Shown here piece after piece: positions 17,166 through 25,203 of a stretch of DNA of 64,000 nt (positions are counted from its first letter, which is position 1; the number at the start of each line of letters is the position of its first letter). The notes beneath the pieces were generated by a model, which saw only the letters and a program-made list of their open reading frames with translations, was not told the origin of the DNA and ran no database searches. Source of the DNA: Amycolatopsis bartoniae (lineage in GTDB: Bacteria; Actinomycetota; Actinomycetes; Mycobacteriales; Pseudonocardiaceae); the NCBI RefSeq assembly GCF_014191255.1, contig NZ_JACHWH010000001.1, positions 744,001 through 808,000 of the forward strand, written 5' to 3'. A program made the translations under genes and the position numbers.

Positions 17166-17683
17166 TGGCGTGAGCGGTAGGCGCGCATCTTGTGCCGCGC
17201 CCCGCAGATCTCCATGGTGCACCACACGCTGTTCCCGGCGGGCGAGCGGTCGTAGAACAGCCAGCGGCACTCGGGCGCCTTGCACGGCTTGAGCCGTCGC
17301 ACCTGGCCGGTGATCTCCGCCCGGAACAGGGCGTCGAGCAACCGCGCGATCAAGTCGTCCGCGCCCTCGCCCGTCGGCCGCAGCCCGGGACCGTCCGGCG
17401 ACCAGCGCGGCCCGGCCACCGCCGCGGCCGCGAACTCGTTGAGCGCGGCCGTCACCTCCGCCCCGTCGAGGTGGTCCCGCAGGGTCTCGCGGAACCGCAC
17501 CAGACGTGCCAGCTCCTGCTCGTCGAGGGTGAAACCGCGCGGTACCAGCTCGTGCGCGATCAGCCAGCGGGCGGCTTCGGCGGGGTCGGTCAGATTGTCC
17601 TCGCCGTAGAGGAACCGCGCCGAGTTGCCGAACTCCTGGAGCGAGCGCAACTCGTCAGGGGCGCCGGGACGCGCTGAGGCCAT
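17162..17683 (-). CDS. CGNR zinc-finger / ABATE-domain protein (putative regulator)
   Basis: 173 residues. The N-terminal ABATE part has LQEFGNSARFLYGEDNLTDPAEAARWL. The C-terminal zinc-binding region reads RLKPCKAPECRWLFYDRSPAGNSVWCTMEICGARHKMRAYRSR, where CGNR is replaced by CGAR. Such proteins are stress-linked and predicted to bind DNA. The gene is divergent from an MFS transporter, and the 19-bp palindrome GGTAACG-N5-CGTTACC lies between them. Regulation of the transporter by this protein is inferred. Confidence 0.85.
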   Translation of the reverse strand: MASARPGAPDELRSLQEFGNSARFLYGEDNLTDPAEAARWLIAHELVPRGFTLDEQELARLVRFRETLRDHLDGAEVTAALNEFAAAAVAGPRWSPDGPGLRPTGEGADDLIARLLDALFRAEITGQVRRLKPCKAPECRWLFYDRSPAGNSVWCTMEICGARHKMRAYRSRH

Positions 17684-17714
17684 CTCCGCAGGTTACCGGA
17701 ACAACCCTGCAAGC

Positions 17715-17733
17715 GGTAACGCCCTGCGTTACC
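17715..17733. promoter_or_regulatory. 19-bp perfect palindrome between CGNR gene and MFS gene
   Basis: GGTAACG-CCCTG-CGTTACC is a perfect 7-5-7 inverted repeat 9 bp before the MFS start. Related half-sites (GGTTACCG near 17691 and GGTAACTG just inside the MFS gene) flank it. Candidate operator; the binding protein is unknown, with the divergent CGNR protein the nearest candidate. Confidence 0.6.
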
Positions 17734-17742
17734 GTCAAAGCC

Positions 17743-18954
17743 GTGAAGCAGGTAACTGAATGGCGAGTGGCCGTCGGCGGGCTGTCCGCGATCGGAGTCG
17801 GGTACGGCTTCGCGCGCTACGGCTACGGCCTGTTCCTGCCCCGGCTCGAAGCGGACTTCTCCCTGTCGGTGACCCAGACCGGCCTGATCGGCAGCCTCGG
17901 CTACGCCGGATACCTCGTCGCACTGGCCGCCGTGGGTGCGCTGGTCGCCAGGGTCGGGCCGCGGCCGCTGGTCGTGGCCGGGGGGCTCGCGGCCACCGTC
18001 GGCCTGGCCCTCGCCGCGCTCGCGCGCGGACCGGCATTGTTGATCGTCGGCCTGGTGGTGGCGAGCACCAGCCCGGCCTGCATGTGGTCGCCGTACGCGG
18101 ACGCGGTCCGGGTCCTGCTGCCGGAAGGCAGGCGGGAGCGGATGCTCGCGCTCATCCCGTCCGGCACCGCGTTCGCGGTCGTCGTGGCCGGGCCGCTCGC
18201 CCTGCTGGCACCCGTCACCGGCTGGCGGCCGATCTGGCTCGCCTTCGCCGCGCTGGCCCTCGCCACGACTGTCTACAATGGATTATTGCTCGGGCGTGGA
18301 TCCCCGATGCCTGTGGGGGAGCGGCTTTCGGTGTCGTGGTTGACCCAGCGCGCGGCTGTCCCGTTGTACGTGACGGCGGTGTCCTACGGTTTACTCGGCT
18401 CGGTGTACTGGACCTACGCGGTCGCAGCGGTGCACGCGATGCCCGGCCCGCTGTTCTGGTCGTTGATGGGCCTGTCCGGCACGGCGGGGGTGGTCACGGC
18501 GCGGCTGCTGTCACGCCTGGGCCTGGCGCGGGGCCATCTGGTGCTGTTGCTGGCGCAGGCCGCGGCGCTCGCGCTGCTCGGAGTCGCACCGGGCGTGCCA
18601 CTCGCGGCGGTCGCCTCGGCCCTGCTGTACGGGTGCAGCTACATGGCGTTCGGCGGACTGCTGGCGGTGTGGGCGGGGCAGGTGTTCCCGGAGGCCCCGG
18701 CGACCGGCCTCAGCGCGGTATTCCTCGTCACGGGCGGCGGGTCGGTCGTGGGCCCGGTGGCACTCGCCGCGGTCGCCGCCCACTGGGGGCTCGGTGCCGC
18801 CTTCCTCGTCACCTCCGCGTGCACGGCCCTGACCACGCTCACCCGGCCGGTGGTCAAGCCGCTCGCTGGGCCGTCGCCACACATTTGCCGCGAACACCCG
18901 TCAGACGCCGCCTGCCACTGCCCACCACTGCACATACGACAAACGCCCCGCTGA
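17743..18954 (+). CDS. MFS transporter, YbfB/YjiJ-like
   Basis: 403 residues with about 12 hydrophobic segments. The N-terminus WRVAVGGLSAIGVGYGFARYGYGLFLPRLEADFSLSVTQTGLIGSLGYAGYL is typical of the YbfB/YjiJ MFS group. The motif-A-like loop after TM2 (ALVARVGPRPLVV) is visible. Integral membrane permease, probably an exporter of unknown substrate. The last ~30 residues (HICREHPSDAACHCPPLHIRQTPR) are hydrophilic and Cys/His-rich. The stop falls inside the following terminator hairpin, so the end may differ in relatives. GTG 17743 is the only good family start. Confidence 0.9.
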   Translation: MKQVTEWRVAVGGLSAIGVGYGFARYGYGLFLPRLEADFSLSVTQTGLIGSLGYAGYLVALAAVGALVARVGPRPLVVAGGLAATVGLALAALARGPALLIVGLVVASTSPACMWSPYADAVRVLLPEGRRERMLALIPSGTAFAVVVAGPLALLAPVTGWRPIWLAFAALALATTVYNGLLLGRGSPMPVGERLSVSWLTQRAAVPLYVTAVSYGLLGSVYWTYAVAAVHAMPGPLFWSLMGLSGTAGVVTARLLSRLGLARGHLVLLLAQAAALALLGVAPGVPLAAVASALLYGCSYMAFGGLLAVWAGQVFPEAPATGLSAVFLVTGGGSVVGPVALAAVAAHWGLGAAFLVTSACTALTTLTRPVVKPLAGPSPHICREHPSDAACHCPPLHIRQTPR

Positions 18955-18981
18955 CCTGTCTTCGCAGGTCGCGGGGCGTTT
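18941..18981. terminator. Bidirectional terminator between MFS gene and tRNA-Tyr
   Basis: AAACGCCCCGC and GCGGGGCGTTT pair over 11 bp. The stem continues as GACCTG/CAGGTC after a single unpaired T, around a TCTTCG loop. It ends 9 bp from the tRNA 3' end on the minus strand and can terminate both converging transcripts. Confidence 0.85.
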
Positions 18982-18990
18982 CAGCTGGTG

Positions 18991-19072
18991 TGGCGGGTAG
19001 AGGATTCGAACCTCTGAAGGCAGTGCCGTCTGATTTACAGTCAGATCCCTTTGGCCGCTCGGGCAACCCGCC
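18991..19072 (-). tRNA. tRNA-Tyr (GTA anticodon)
   Basis: 82 nt read on the minus strand. The acceptor stem GGCGGGT pairs with ACCCGCC plus discriminator A. The D arm contains GCCCGAGCGGCC and the anticodon stem-loop CTGACTGTAAATCAG shows GTA. A long class II variable arm follows, then AGAGGTTCGAATCCTCT as the T arm. CCA is not encoded. The terminator hairpin lies 9 bp downstream. Confidence 0.96.
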
Positions 19073-19193
19073 GCGACTGGTGAACCAGCCGAGAGACAGC
19101 GTACAGAACCCCTCGGCGGCGGGGGCAACCGGGGTGAGGTGGCAGCGCTATGGTGTGGCCTAGCCGACAAGCCGAAGTACGAGGTGGGGACAC

Positions 19194-19685
19194 GTGGCCG
19201 ATCCGTCATTCGACGTCGTGAGCAAGGTCGACCGGCAGGAGGTGGACAACGCCCTGAACCAGGCGGCGAAGGAGCTGTCCACACGCTTCGACTTCCGGGG
19301 CGTCAACGCCAAGGTGTCGTGGGCCGGCGAAGAGGCGATCGCCATCGAGGCCGAGACCGAGGAGCGCGCGCTCGCGGCCGTCGAGGTCTTCAAGGAGAAG
19401 CTGATCAAGCGGGGCATCTCGCTGAAGGCGTTCGAGGCCGGGGAGCCCGCGGTGTCGGGGAAGATCTACAAGATCAACGGCAACATCATCCAGGGCATCG
19501 CGTCGGACAAGGCGAAGCAGATCGCGAAGTTCATCCGGGACGAAGGCCCGAAGGGCGTGCAGGCCCAGATCCAGGGCGACCAGTTGCGCGTGTCCGGCAA
19601 GAAGAAGGACCACCTGCAGGAAGTGATCGCCCTGCTCAAGGGCAAGGACTTCGACATCGCCCTGCAGTTCACCAACTACCGCTGA
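19194..19685 (+). CDS. yajQ: YajQ family nucleotide-binding protein
   Basis: 163 residues, full length. [35 protein letters not shown] and [27 protein letters not shown], ending IALQFTNYR, are the hallmarks of the YajQ family of two ferredoxin-like folds that bind RNA or cyclic di-GMP. Start GTG 19194. The last ~20 bp of coding sequence are repeated at 22267, and an integrase gene begins immediately downstream. The 3' end of yajQ therefore appears to be the attachment site of an integrative element, with the reading frame preserved. Confidence 0.95.
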   Translation: MADPSFDVVSKVDRQEVDNALNQAAKELSTRFDFRGVNAKVSWAGEEAIAIEAETEERALAAVEVFKEKLIKRGISLKAFEAGEPAVSGKIYKINGNIIQGIASDKAKQIAKFIRDEGPKGVQAQIQGDQLRVSGKKKDHLQEVIALLKGKDFDIALQFTNYR

Positions 19686-19771
19686 TTCGGGCGGCCTGAC
19701 CCGCGGTTTTCGAGGTTCAGGCGGCCTCGGGTACATCTCCGGTACAACCGAGCGCGGAGTCCACGAGCGAG
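19665..19771. repeat. Left copy of imperfect direct repeat (attL-like) at yajQ 3' end
   Basis: Runs from the last codons of yajQ (GTTCACCAACTACCGCTGA) through GGTTCAGGCGGCCTCGGGT and CATCTCCGGTACAACCGAG to CACGAGCGAG. The same order recurs at 22267-22371 with about 85% identity by eye. It covers both the yajQ end and the 3' end of the integrase gene. CCGGTACA occurs here and in the right-hand region, a possible arm-type integrase site. Confidence 0.75.
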
Positions 19772-20700
19772 CGCGTCTGGTCCACCGCGTCCGGCCAGTA
19801 CCCGACGTAGGTGTTCAAGGTGACGGTCGGCGTGGTGTGCCCCATCGCGAACTGCACGGTCTTGACGTTGCCCCGCCGAAGATCAGGACCGTGGCGAAGT
19901 AGTGCCGCAGGTCCCGTAGTCCGAAGCCGCTCGGCAGGCCAGCAGCCTCGACGGCTGGGCGCCAGATGTATGACCAGTCGGCTCGGTGGATTGGACGGCC
20001 ATCGCCTCGGGTGAACACGAGGTCGGCGGGCCGCACGATCGGCCGGCGGGGGTCGGTCTCGTCCTCGATCTCCTCGGGCGCGGAGCGGAACGTGTCCAGG
20101 TGCGTCCGAAGCGCGTCGGCTACGACGGTGGGCAGCTCGTTCGTCCGGAGGCTGGTCTTGGTCTTGGGCGGAGCGAGGAACGGCCGTCGCCCGGCGACCA
20201 CGGTCAACCTGGCGCACGTGGACCTCGCGGGCCTCGAAGTCGATCGCGTTCTGCTCAAGGCCGAAGATCTCGCCGCCGCGCCAGCCACACCCCGCGGCCA
20301 GGTAGACGATCGCTCGGTACCGCTCAGGCAACGCCTGGTAGAGCGCGTGCACCTGTTCCGGCTTGGCGATGTAGTAGCGGGCGTCCGGAATCTCGGGCAG
20401 GCGGACGCCCACGCATGGCGAGGTTCCGATCCGCTTGTCGATCACGGCCGCGTTGAACATCGGCACGAGGACGCCGTGGTAGACGGTTGCGAGCGTGCTC
20501 GGGGCGAGGTGCTGAGCACGGTCCTTGACCCATCCCCGGATGTGGGAGTTCCGCACCTGCGCGAGCGGCAGACTTCCCATGACCGGCGCGATGTGGTGCC
20601 GGATGATCCGCTCAGTCCGCTCGGCCGTGCTGTGCCGGTGGAGCTGCGTCTTGCGCCACTGCTCGGCGTACCGACGACAAGAGCCTTGTGGCCGTCCTGC
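19717..20700 (-). pseudogene. Tyrosine recombinase (integrase), frameshifted and N-terminally incomplete
   Basis: Integrase sequence is spread over two frames. One frame has EQWRKTQLHRHSTAERTERI and continues through the core-binding domain to GCGWRGGEIFGLEQNAIDFE, carrying the first catalytic Arg. Near 20215 homology jumps to another frame: PPKTKTSLRTNELPTVVADALRTHL...SGFGLRDLRHYFATVLIFGGA, where GLRDLRHYFAT is the HxxR box. It jumps back near 19870 to NVKTVQFAMGHTTPTVTLNTYVGYWPD, with Tyr of NTY as likely nucleophile. The 5' frame is open only to a stop at 20701, without the usual N-terminal arm-binding domain. The two shifts compensate. Genuine decay is likely; sequencing error is possible but would need two events. 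Confidence 0.82.
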
Positions 20701-20801
20701 TCAGCGCCTGAGCCCTGGAGCTGCTGCCCGCACATGCGGTGATGACTTTCTCTACATCATCAAGGCGGCCCCTGCGGGGCCGCTGATCTGGCCCTATCCC
20801 T

Positions 20802-20857
20802 GTCGAACCGCCAGGCGCGGGCGTGCGGCTGGCGCCGGTCCCGCGCGGCGGTTCGAC
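20802..20857. repeat. Strong 18-bp hairpin with 2-nt bulge
   Basis: GTCGAACCGCC-AG-GCGCGGG pairs with CCCGCGC-GGCGGTTCGAC around an 18-nt loop. It lies in the noncoding stretch 20701-21198. Just upstream, GCGGCCCCTGCGGGGCCGC (about 20765-20783) forms another 8-bp stem. No U-tract follows, so a simple terminator is not obvious. A short frame behind GAAGGAGAG at about 20900 codes for only ten residues and looks like a gene remnant. Confidence 0.6.
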
Positions 20858-20972
20858 GGAGGCCAGGCGGCCCCGCAGCCGCCGCGAAGGAGAGAAGAAC
20901 ATGCCCTCGCCGGGCAGGCAGGCTCCGGGATGACCAGGGGAGTGCAGGCACGGTCCCGTTGGCAGGGTGGGC

Positions 20973-21122
20973 GCTTGGTGGTCATCCCGTCGCCTGACTG
21001 ATGGCTATCACGCCGCGCCGGGGCCGCAAGCTTGGCGAATTCGGCCGGCGGATGAGTCCGAGGGTTGCCGCCCCGACGCGGCGTGATCGAGACGCCATCA
21101 GGCGACGGGATGACCACCAAGC
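20973..21122. repeat. Inverted repeat, ~52-bp arms, 45-bp spacer
   Basis: The left arm 20973-21024 begins GCTTGGTGGTCATCCCGTCG and ends CACGCCGCGCCGGGGC. The right arm 21070-21122 is its reverse complement except for a short mismatched patch around CTGACTGATGGCTA and one base near the inner end. The spacer contains AAGCTTGGCGAATTC. The arms are far longer than a terminator needs, so a MITE-like remnant or a palindrome at an element junction is more likely. It lies about 75 bp before the nuclease-like gene. Confidence 0.75.
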
Positions 21123-21198
21123 AGCGTTACCGAATGGTTGTTGCGGAGCGATGCTCCTCGTAACGATAATCTGTAGATCGACCAGAAAGGTAATAGAT

Positions 21199-22065
21199 TT
21201 GTCGACATCAGGGGAATTAAGTGCACGAGCAGATCTCACTTCAAAAGTGACTAACTGGCTGTCTCAGACTGGCTACCCGCTTGAGATGCGCGTTGCTCAG
21301 CGCTTGCAAGATGCCAAGCTTGCTCAAAACTGGGAACGCGAACCAAATTTGACATACGTAGATGTACTGACTAATGAGGAGCGTGAAACTGACTACTATC
21401 TAGACTGGTGGGAGGAAAATGACAAATATTGTCTTGTTTTCCGCATCGTCATCGAATGTAAGAGCACGAAAAACCCATGGATTGTATTCAGGCGAGCCGC
21501 AAAACGTGAGCAACCCGCAACCTCCCTGTTCGACTTTCGGCAGAACCTTACACTTCATTGGGTGCAAGAGTATGGCCAGCTTACGCCGGTCATGACGGCC
21601 CTAAACGATCATCTTGAGGGGCGCGTACATCAGTGGCCCGCTCCAGGGTATGCCATTGTGGAAGCTTTCAAGGGAGCAAACAGTAAAGACGCCGCCTACA
21701 ACGCGGCGCGGCAGACTCTGTCAGCAGCAGTTGGGGCTACGGTGAATACCTGGGATAGCTCGTTCCAAAAGCTTGGATGCTCGATAGTCGCACCGATAGT
21801 CATAACCACGAGCCCCCTATTTGAGGCCCGCCTTGATAATGGAGGAACTTCAGTCGTCGCTCAGCCTGTGAGCTGTACATCTGTTGAGGTTGAACTTAAG
21901 AGCGTTCGCTGCGTTGCTCGCGTGTTAATTATGAATGACGAGCGACTTGACGAAGTAGTTGCAGATTGCCTTGCGCTGGAAAAGCACTTGCCGCACTTTT
22001 CTGAGATCTTTAACCCTCAGCTGATCAAACGATCCAAAGGTGCATTTGGCCCAAGGTGGTATTAG
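21199..22065 (+). CDS. Putative PD-(D/E)XK nuclease-like protein, horizontally acquired
   Basis: 288 residues from TTG 21199, which has AGAAAGG 8 bp upstream; the open frame continues upstream through the inverted repeat but without a signal. I do not recognise a named family. PLEMRVAQRLQ, then ERETDYYLDWW, then VFRIVIECKSTKNPW give an E...D...ExK arrangement as in PD-(D/E)XK nuclease folds: a helix Glu, an Asp at a strand end, and E-C-K on the next strand. Base composition is much more AT-rich than all neighbours and codons ending in A/T abound. It is the only intact gene inside the decayed integrative element, as expected for cargo. A defence or restriction role is inference. Confidence 0.8.
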   Translation: MSTSGELSARADLTSKVTNWLSQTGYPLEMRVAQRLQDAKLAQNWEREPNLTYVDVLTNEERETDYYLDWWEENDKYCLVFRIVIECKSTKNPWIVFRRAAKREQPATSLFDFRQNLTLHWVQEYGQLTPVMTALNDHLEGRVHQWPAPGYAIVEAFKGANSKDAAYNAARQTLSAAVGATVNTWDSSFQKLGCSIVAPIVITTSPLFEARLDNGGTSVVAQPVSCTSVEVELKSVRCVARVLIMNDERLDEVVADCLALEKHLPHFSEIFNPQLIKRSKGAFGPRWY

Positions 22066-22266
22066 TTTCGCGACCATCAAGGGGTCAACGCCAATCGTTG
22101 GGGCGCCGCCCCTAAACCGAGAGCGCGCAAGCTTCTGTCCGAGGCTGGTGCGCCCGGTACAAATCCGGTACAGACGGCACCGACTAGCGACCACAACCAA
22201 CGGCAAACGACCACCACAAACCCGCAGCTCACAGCCCCTCCCGGGCGCATCCGCCCAGGTGGCAAG

Positions 22267-22371
22267 CAGTTCACGAACTACCGCTGACCGCGGTGGGCTG
22301 ACCTGCGGTTTCCGGGTTCAGGCGCCTCGGGTGCATCTCCGGTACAACCGAGGGCGGTATTCACGAGCGAG
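22267..22371. repeat. Right copy of the imperfect direct repeat (attR-like)
   Basis: Repeats the yajQ tail (CAGTTCACGAACTACCGCTGA) followed by GGTTCAGGCG, CATCTCCGGTACAACCGAG and CACGAGCGAG. Because the second half matches the 3' end of an integrase gene, this is more than a minimal att core. Two further CCGGTACA copies lie at 22154-22161 and 22165-22172. The 410-bp interval 22066-22475 otherwise shows no gene. Confidence 0.72.
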
Positions 22372-22475
22372 TGTCGTGGAGACGCGCCATCGCTGTCCTA
22401 CCCTGAGGATCATTGGCACCCGCCACCACCGCGTCGTAGCGTCATCGGGTCGTCACTCCGTGATGTAATGCCGTC

Positions 22476-23597
22476 ATGGGGCGGAAGATCATCGTGGCTG
22501 TGCTGGCCCTCGTGCTGGTCGCCGCGAACCTTCAGCCCGCCCACGCCGCCGAGCGGCAGCGGCTCACCGTCGGCTCGTATCCGCGTGTCGTGCGGCTCAG
22601 CCAAAGCAACCGCATCATCGCCGCCGTGAGTGGGTGGGACTCGGACGGCACCGTGGCTCCCGTCTTCCAGAGCACCGACGAAGGGGGCAGCTTCCGGAAG
22701 ATCAGCGAGATCCGCGACACCGGCGGCGGCCGCGGCGAGTGCTGCGGCACCCTGTTCGAACTGCCCCGCCGCGTCGGGGACCTGCGCGCCGGGACCCTCC
22801 TGTGGGCCGCCAGCTACGGGCAGGACGAGGGCGCCGAACGACGGGTGTCCATCCGCGTCTGGGCCAGCCGTGACGCGGGCCGCACCTGGACCTTCCTCTC
22901 CGAGGCCGCCCGCTCCCACGACCACGACGGCGTCTGGGAACCCGAGTTCGACGTCGACGCCCGCGGCACGCTCTGGCTCCACTACGCCGACGAGACCGAG
23001 GCGCCCGGCTACTCCCAGATCCTCAGCCGCGTCGGCTCCACCGACGGCGTCACCTGGGGCACCCGGCAGACCACGCTCGCCCTCGCGCCCGACGGCGTCC
23101 GCCCCGGGATGCCGATCGTGCGGCAGCTGCCCGACGGGCGCTACTACTTCGGGTACGAGATCTGCAACTACGGCAAGCTCTACTGCAACCCGTACTACAA
23201 GATTTCCCCGGACGGCGCCGACTTCGGCGACTCCGGCGATCCGGGCACCCCGATCCGCACCGCCGAGGGCAACTACTTCCAGCACGCCCAGACCGTCGCG
23301 CTGTTCCCCGGCGGCGCGAACGGCACACGGCTCGTCATGGTCGGGCAGCTCTACACCGACGCCGCCGGCGCCCCGCTCCCCGGCAACGGCCAGGTGCTGC
23401 TCGCGAACGACAACCTCGGCGCCGGACCCTGGTACGAGCTGCCCGCGCCCGTCCCCGTGCCCGCCGCGTACAACAACTGGTGCCCCAACTACAGCTCGGC
23501 GCTGCTGCCCGTCGACGGCGGGCGGAACGCGCTGGAGATCGCCGCGGACTACGACAACGGCATCTGCACCACGTACTTCGCCAAGGGCCCCGTCTAG
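22476..23597 (+). CDS. Secreted sialidase-fold (BNR/Asp-box) protein
   Basis: 373 residues with a clear Sec signal peptide (MGRKIIVAVLALVLVAANLQ, cleavage near AHA-AE). Asp-box repeats S-x-D-x-G-x-T/S-W/F are visible: STDEGGSFRK and SRDAGRTWTF, with a weaker GSTDGVTWGT. These mark the six-bladed beta-propeller of exo-alpha-sialidase-like glycosidases. The catalytic triarginyl cluster cannot be confirmed by eye, so glycan-binding or lyase activity is also possible. Several Cys (GECCGT, ICNYGKLYCNPYY, NWCPNYS, GICTTY) suggest disulfides outside the cell. It ends at a CTAG shared with the converging dsbA-like gene. Confidence 0.85.
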   Translation: MGRKIIVAVLALVLVAANLQPAHAAERQRLTVGSYPRVVRLSQSNRIIAAVSGWDSDGTVAPVFQSTDEGGSFRKISEIRDTGGGRGECCGTLFELPRRVGDLRAGTLLWAASYGQDEGAERRVSIRVWASRDAGRTWTFLSEAARSHDHDGVWEPEFDVDARGTLWLHYADETEAPGYSQILSRVGSTDGVTWGTRQTTLALAPDGVRPGMPIVRQLPDGRYYFGYEICNYGKLYCNPYYKISPDGADFGDSGDPGTPIRTAEGNYFQHAQTVALFPGGANGTRLVMVGQLYTDAAGAPLPGNGQVLLANDNLGAGPWYELPAPVPVPAAYNNWCPNYSSALLPVDGGRNALEIAADYDNGICTTYFAKGPV

Positions 23598-24217
23598 TCC
23601 TCGAAAGCCCTGGTCAGCGCGGCCGTGAACGTCTCGGTCGACTGGGCGCCCGAGACGCCGTAGCGCTCGTCGAGCACGAAGAACGGGACGCCGTTCGCGC
23701 CCAGCTCGCGAGCGCGGGAGATGTCCGCGCGCACGTCGTCGGCGTACGTGCCCTCCTTCAGCACGCGCAGCACCTCTTCGCGGTCCAGACCGGAGACGTC
23801 CGCCAGGGAGTCGGCGTCGAACAGCGAACGCTGCTCGGTGAAGTAGGCGCGGAAGAACCGTTCGGTCACCTCGGCCTGCCGACCCTGCTGCTTCGCCAGG
23901 TGCAGCACGCGGTGCGCGTCGAACGTGTTGCCCACGATGCCGTCGACCAGGTGGTACTCGAGGCCGTCCGCGGCGGCGAGGCGCTCCAGTTGCGCGTCCA
24001 TCTCGCGCACCTCGTCCTCGCCGCGGCCGAACTTCGCCGCGAGCAGTGGGGTCTTCGGCCGGGCTTCGCCGGGCGGCAGGCTCGGGTCCAGCTCGAAGGA
24101 CCGGTACACGACCTCGACCTCGTCGCGCCGGCCGAACTCGGCGAGCGCCCGCTCGAAGCGCCGTTTGCCGAGGTAGCACCAGGGGCAGACCACGTCGGAC
24201 CAGATGTCTACGCGCAC
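23594..24217 (-). CDS. DsbA family oxidoreductase (FrnE-like)
   Basis: 207 residues. MRVDIWSDVVCPWCYLGKRRFERAL contains the CPWC thioredoxin-fold active site of the cytosolic FrnE/DsbA-like group. The ~100-residue helical insertion follows, and GVPFFVLDERYGVSGAQ supplies the cis-Pro loop (VPF) and the final strand. No signal peptide is seen. Members act in dithiol/disulfide exchange and polyketide or oxidative-stress contexts. Divergent from rmlA and convergent with the sialidase-like gene. Confidence 0.93.
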   Translation of the reverse strand: MRVDIWSDVVCPWCYLGKRRFERALAEFGRRDEVEVVYRSFELDPSLPPGEARPKTPLLAAKFGRGEDEVREMDAQLERLAAADGLEYHLVDGIVGNTFDAHRVLHLAKQQGRQAEVTERFFRAYFTEQRSLFDADSLADVSGLDREEVLRVLKEGTYADDVRADISRARELGANGVPFFVLDERYGVSGAQSTETFTAALTRAFED

Positions 24218-24320
24218 GATCAGGCGAACACCACCTCGCCCGCTCCTATTCCAGTGGTCCTTGTGGTAACGCCGCTAGGGTGGGCCCCGACTGTGTCGGA
24301 GGAACGAGGGGAGCCACCGG

Positions 24321-25202
24321 ATGAAGGGCATCGTGCTGGCGGGCGGCAGTGGCACGCGTCTGCACCCGATCACCCAGGCGGTGTCCAAGCAGCTGCTGCC
24401 GGTCTACGACAAGCCGATGATCTACTACCCGCTCTCGGTGCTCATGCTCGCCGGCATCCGGGAGATCCTGATCATCTCGACCCCGACGGACCTGCCGAAC
24501 TTCCAGCGCCTGCTCGGCAGCGGCGACCAGTTCGGGCTGCGGCTGAGCTACGCCGAGCAGGCCGCGCCGAACGGGCTCGCCGAGGCGTTCGTGATCGGCG
24601 CGGACTTCATCGGCGACGACCCGGTGGCCCTCGTGCTCGGCGACAACATCTTCTACGGGCAGGGTTTCTCCGGCCGGATGCAGCAGGAGGTCGCGGCCCT
24701 CGACGGCTGCGTGCTGTTCGGCTATCCGGTGAAGGACCCGCAGCGCTACGGCGTGGGGGAGACGGACGAGGCCGGGCGGCTGGTGTCGATCGAGGAGAAG
24801 CCGGCGCGACCGAAGTCGAACAAGGCGATCACTGGGCTGTACTTCTACGACAATCAGGTGGTCGAGATCTCGAAGGGGCTCCGGCCGTCGCCGCGCGGGG
24901 AGCTGGAGATCACCGACGTGAACCTGACGTACCTGCGGCAGGGGCGCGCGAAGCTGGTCGACCTCGGGCGCGGGTTCGCGTGGCTCGACACGGGCACGCA
25001 CGACTCGCTGCTGGAGGCCGGGCAGTTCGTGCAGGTGCTGGAGCACCGGACGGGCGTGCGGATCGCCTGCCTGGAGGAGGTCGCGCTGCGGATGGGCTTC
25101 ATCGACGCCGAGCAGTGCCTGGCGCTGGGGATGAAGCTGTCGAAGTCCGGGTACGGCGACTACGTGGCGGCGGTGGCGCGGGCGGCCGGCGCGGGGCAGT
25201 AG
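24321..25202 (+). CDS. rmlA: Glucose-1-phosphate thymidylyltransferase
   Basis: 293 residues, full length. [45 protein letters not shown] is the RmlA nucleotide-binding signature (GGxGTRLxPxT...[10 protein letters not shown]). [23 protein letters not shown] and [13 protein letters not shown] complete the family pattern. It makes dTDP-glucose from dTTP and Glc-1-P, the first step to dTDP-rhamnose and other deoxysugars. It stands alone without rmlBCD, so those genes must be elsewhere. It could feed the glycan operon at 1-11382, but this is inference. Confidence 0.96.
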   Translation: MKGIVLAGGSGTRLHPITQAVSKQLLPVYDKPMIYYPLSVLMLAGIREILIISTPTDLPNFQRLLGSGDQFGLRLSYAEQAAPNGLAEAFVIGADFIGDDPVALVLGDNIFYGQGFSGRMQQEVAALDGCVLFGYPVKDPQRYGVGETDEAGRLVSIEEKPARPKSNKAITGLYFYDNQVVEISKGLRPSPRGELEITDVNLTYLRQGRAKLVDLGRGFAWLDTGTHDSLLEAGQFVQVLEHRTGVRIACLEEVALRMGFIDAEQCLALGMKLSKSGYGDYVAAVARAAGAGQ

Positions 25203-25203
25203 C

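Noticed and set aside
18991..19072. tRNA-Tyr as the attachment site of the integrative element
   Set aside because: No copy of the tRNA 3' end is found downstream; the repeated sequence is the yajQ 3' end.
20930..21125. CRISPR array or IS terminal repeats
   Set aside because: Only one inverted pair is present, no regularly spaced direct repeats, no transposase gene and no visible target duplication.
21001..21198. Extending the nuclease-like gene to an ATG at 21001
   Set aside because: The extension runs through the long inverted repeat, is GC-rich and arginine-rich unlike the rest, and has no ribosome binding site.
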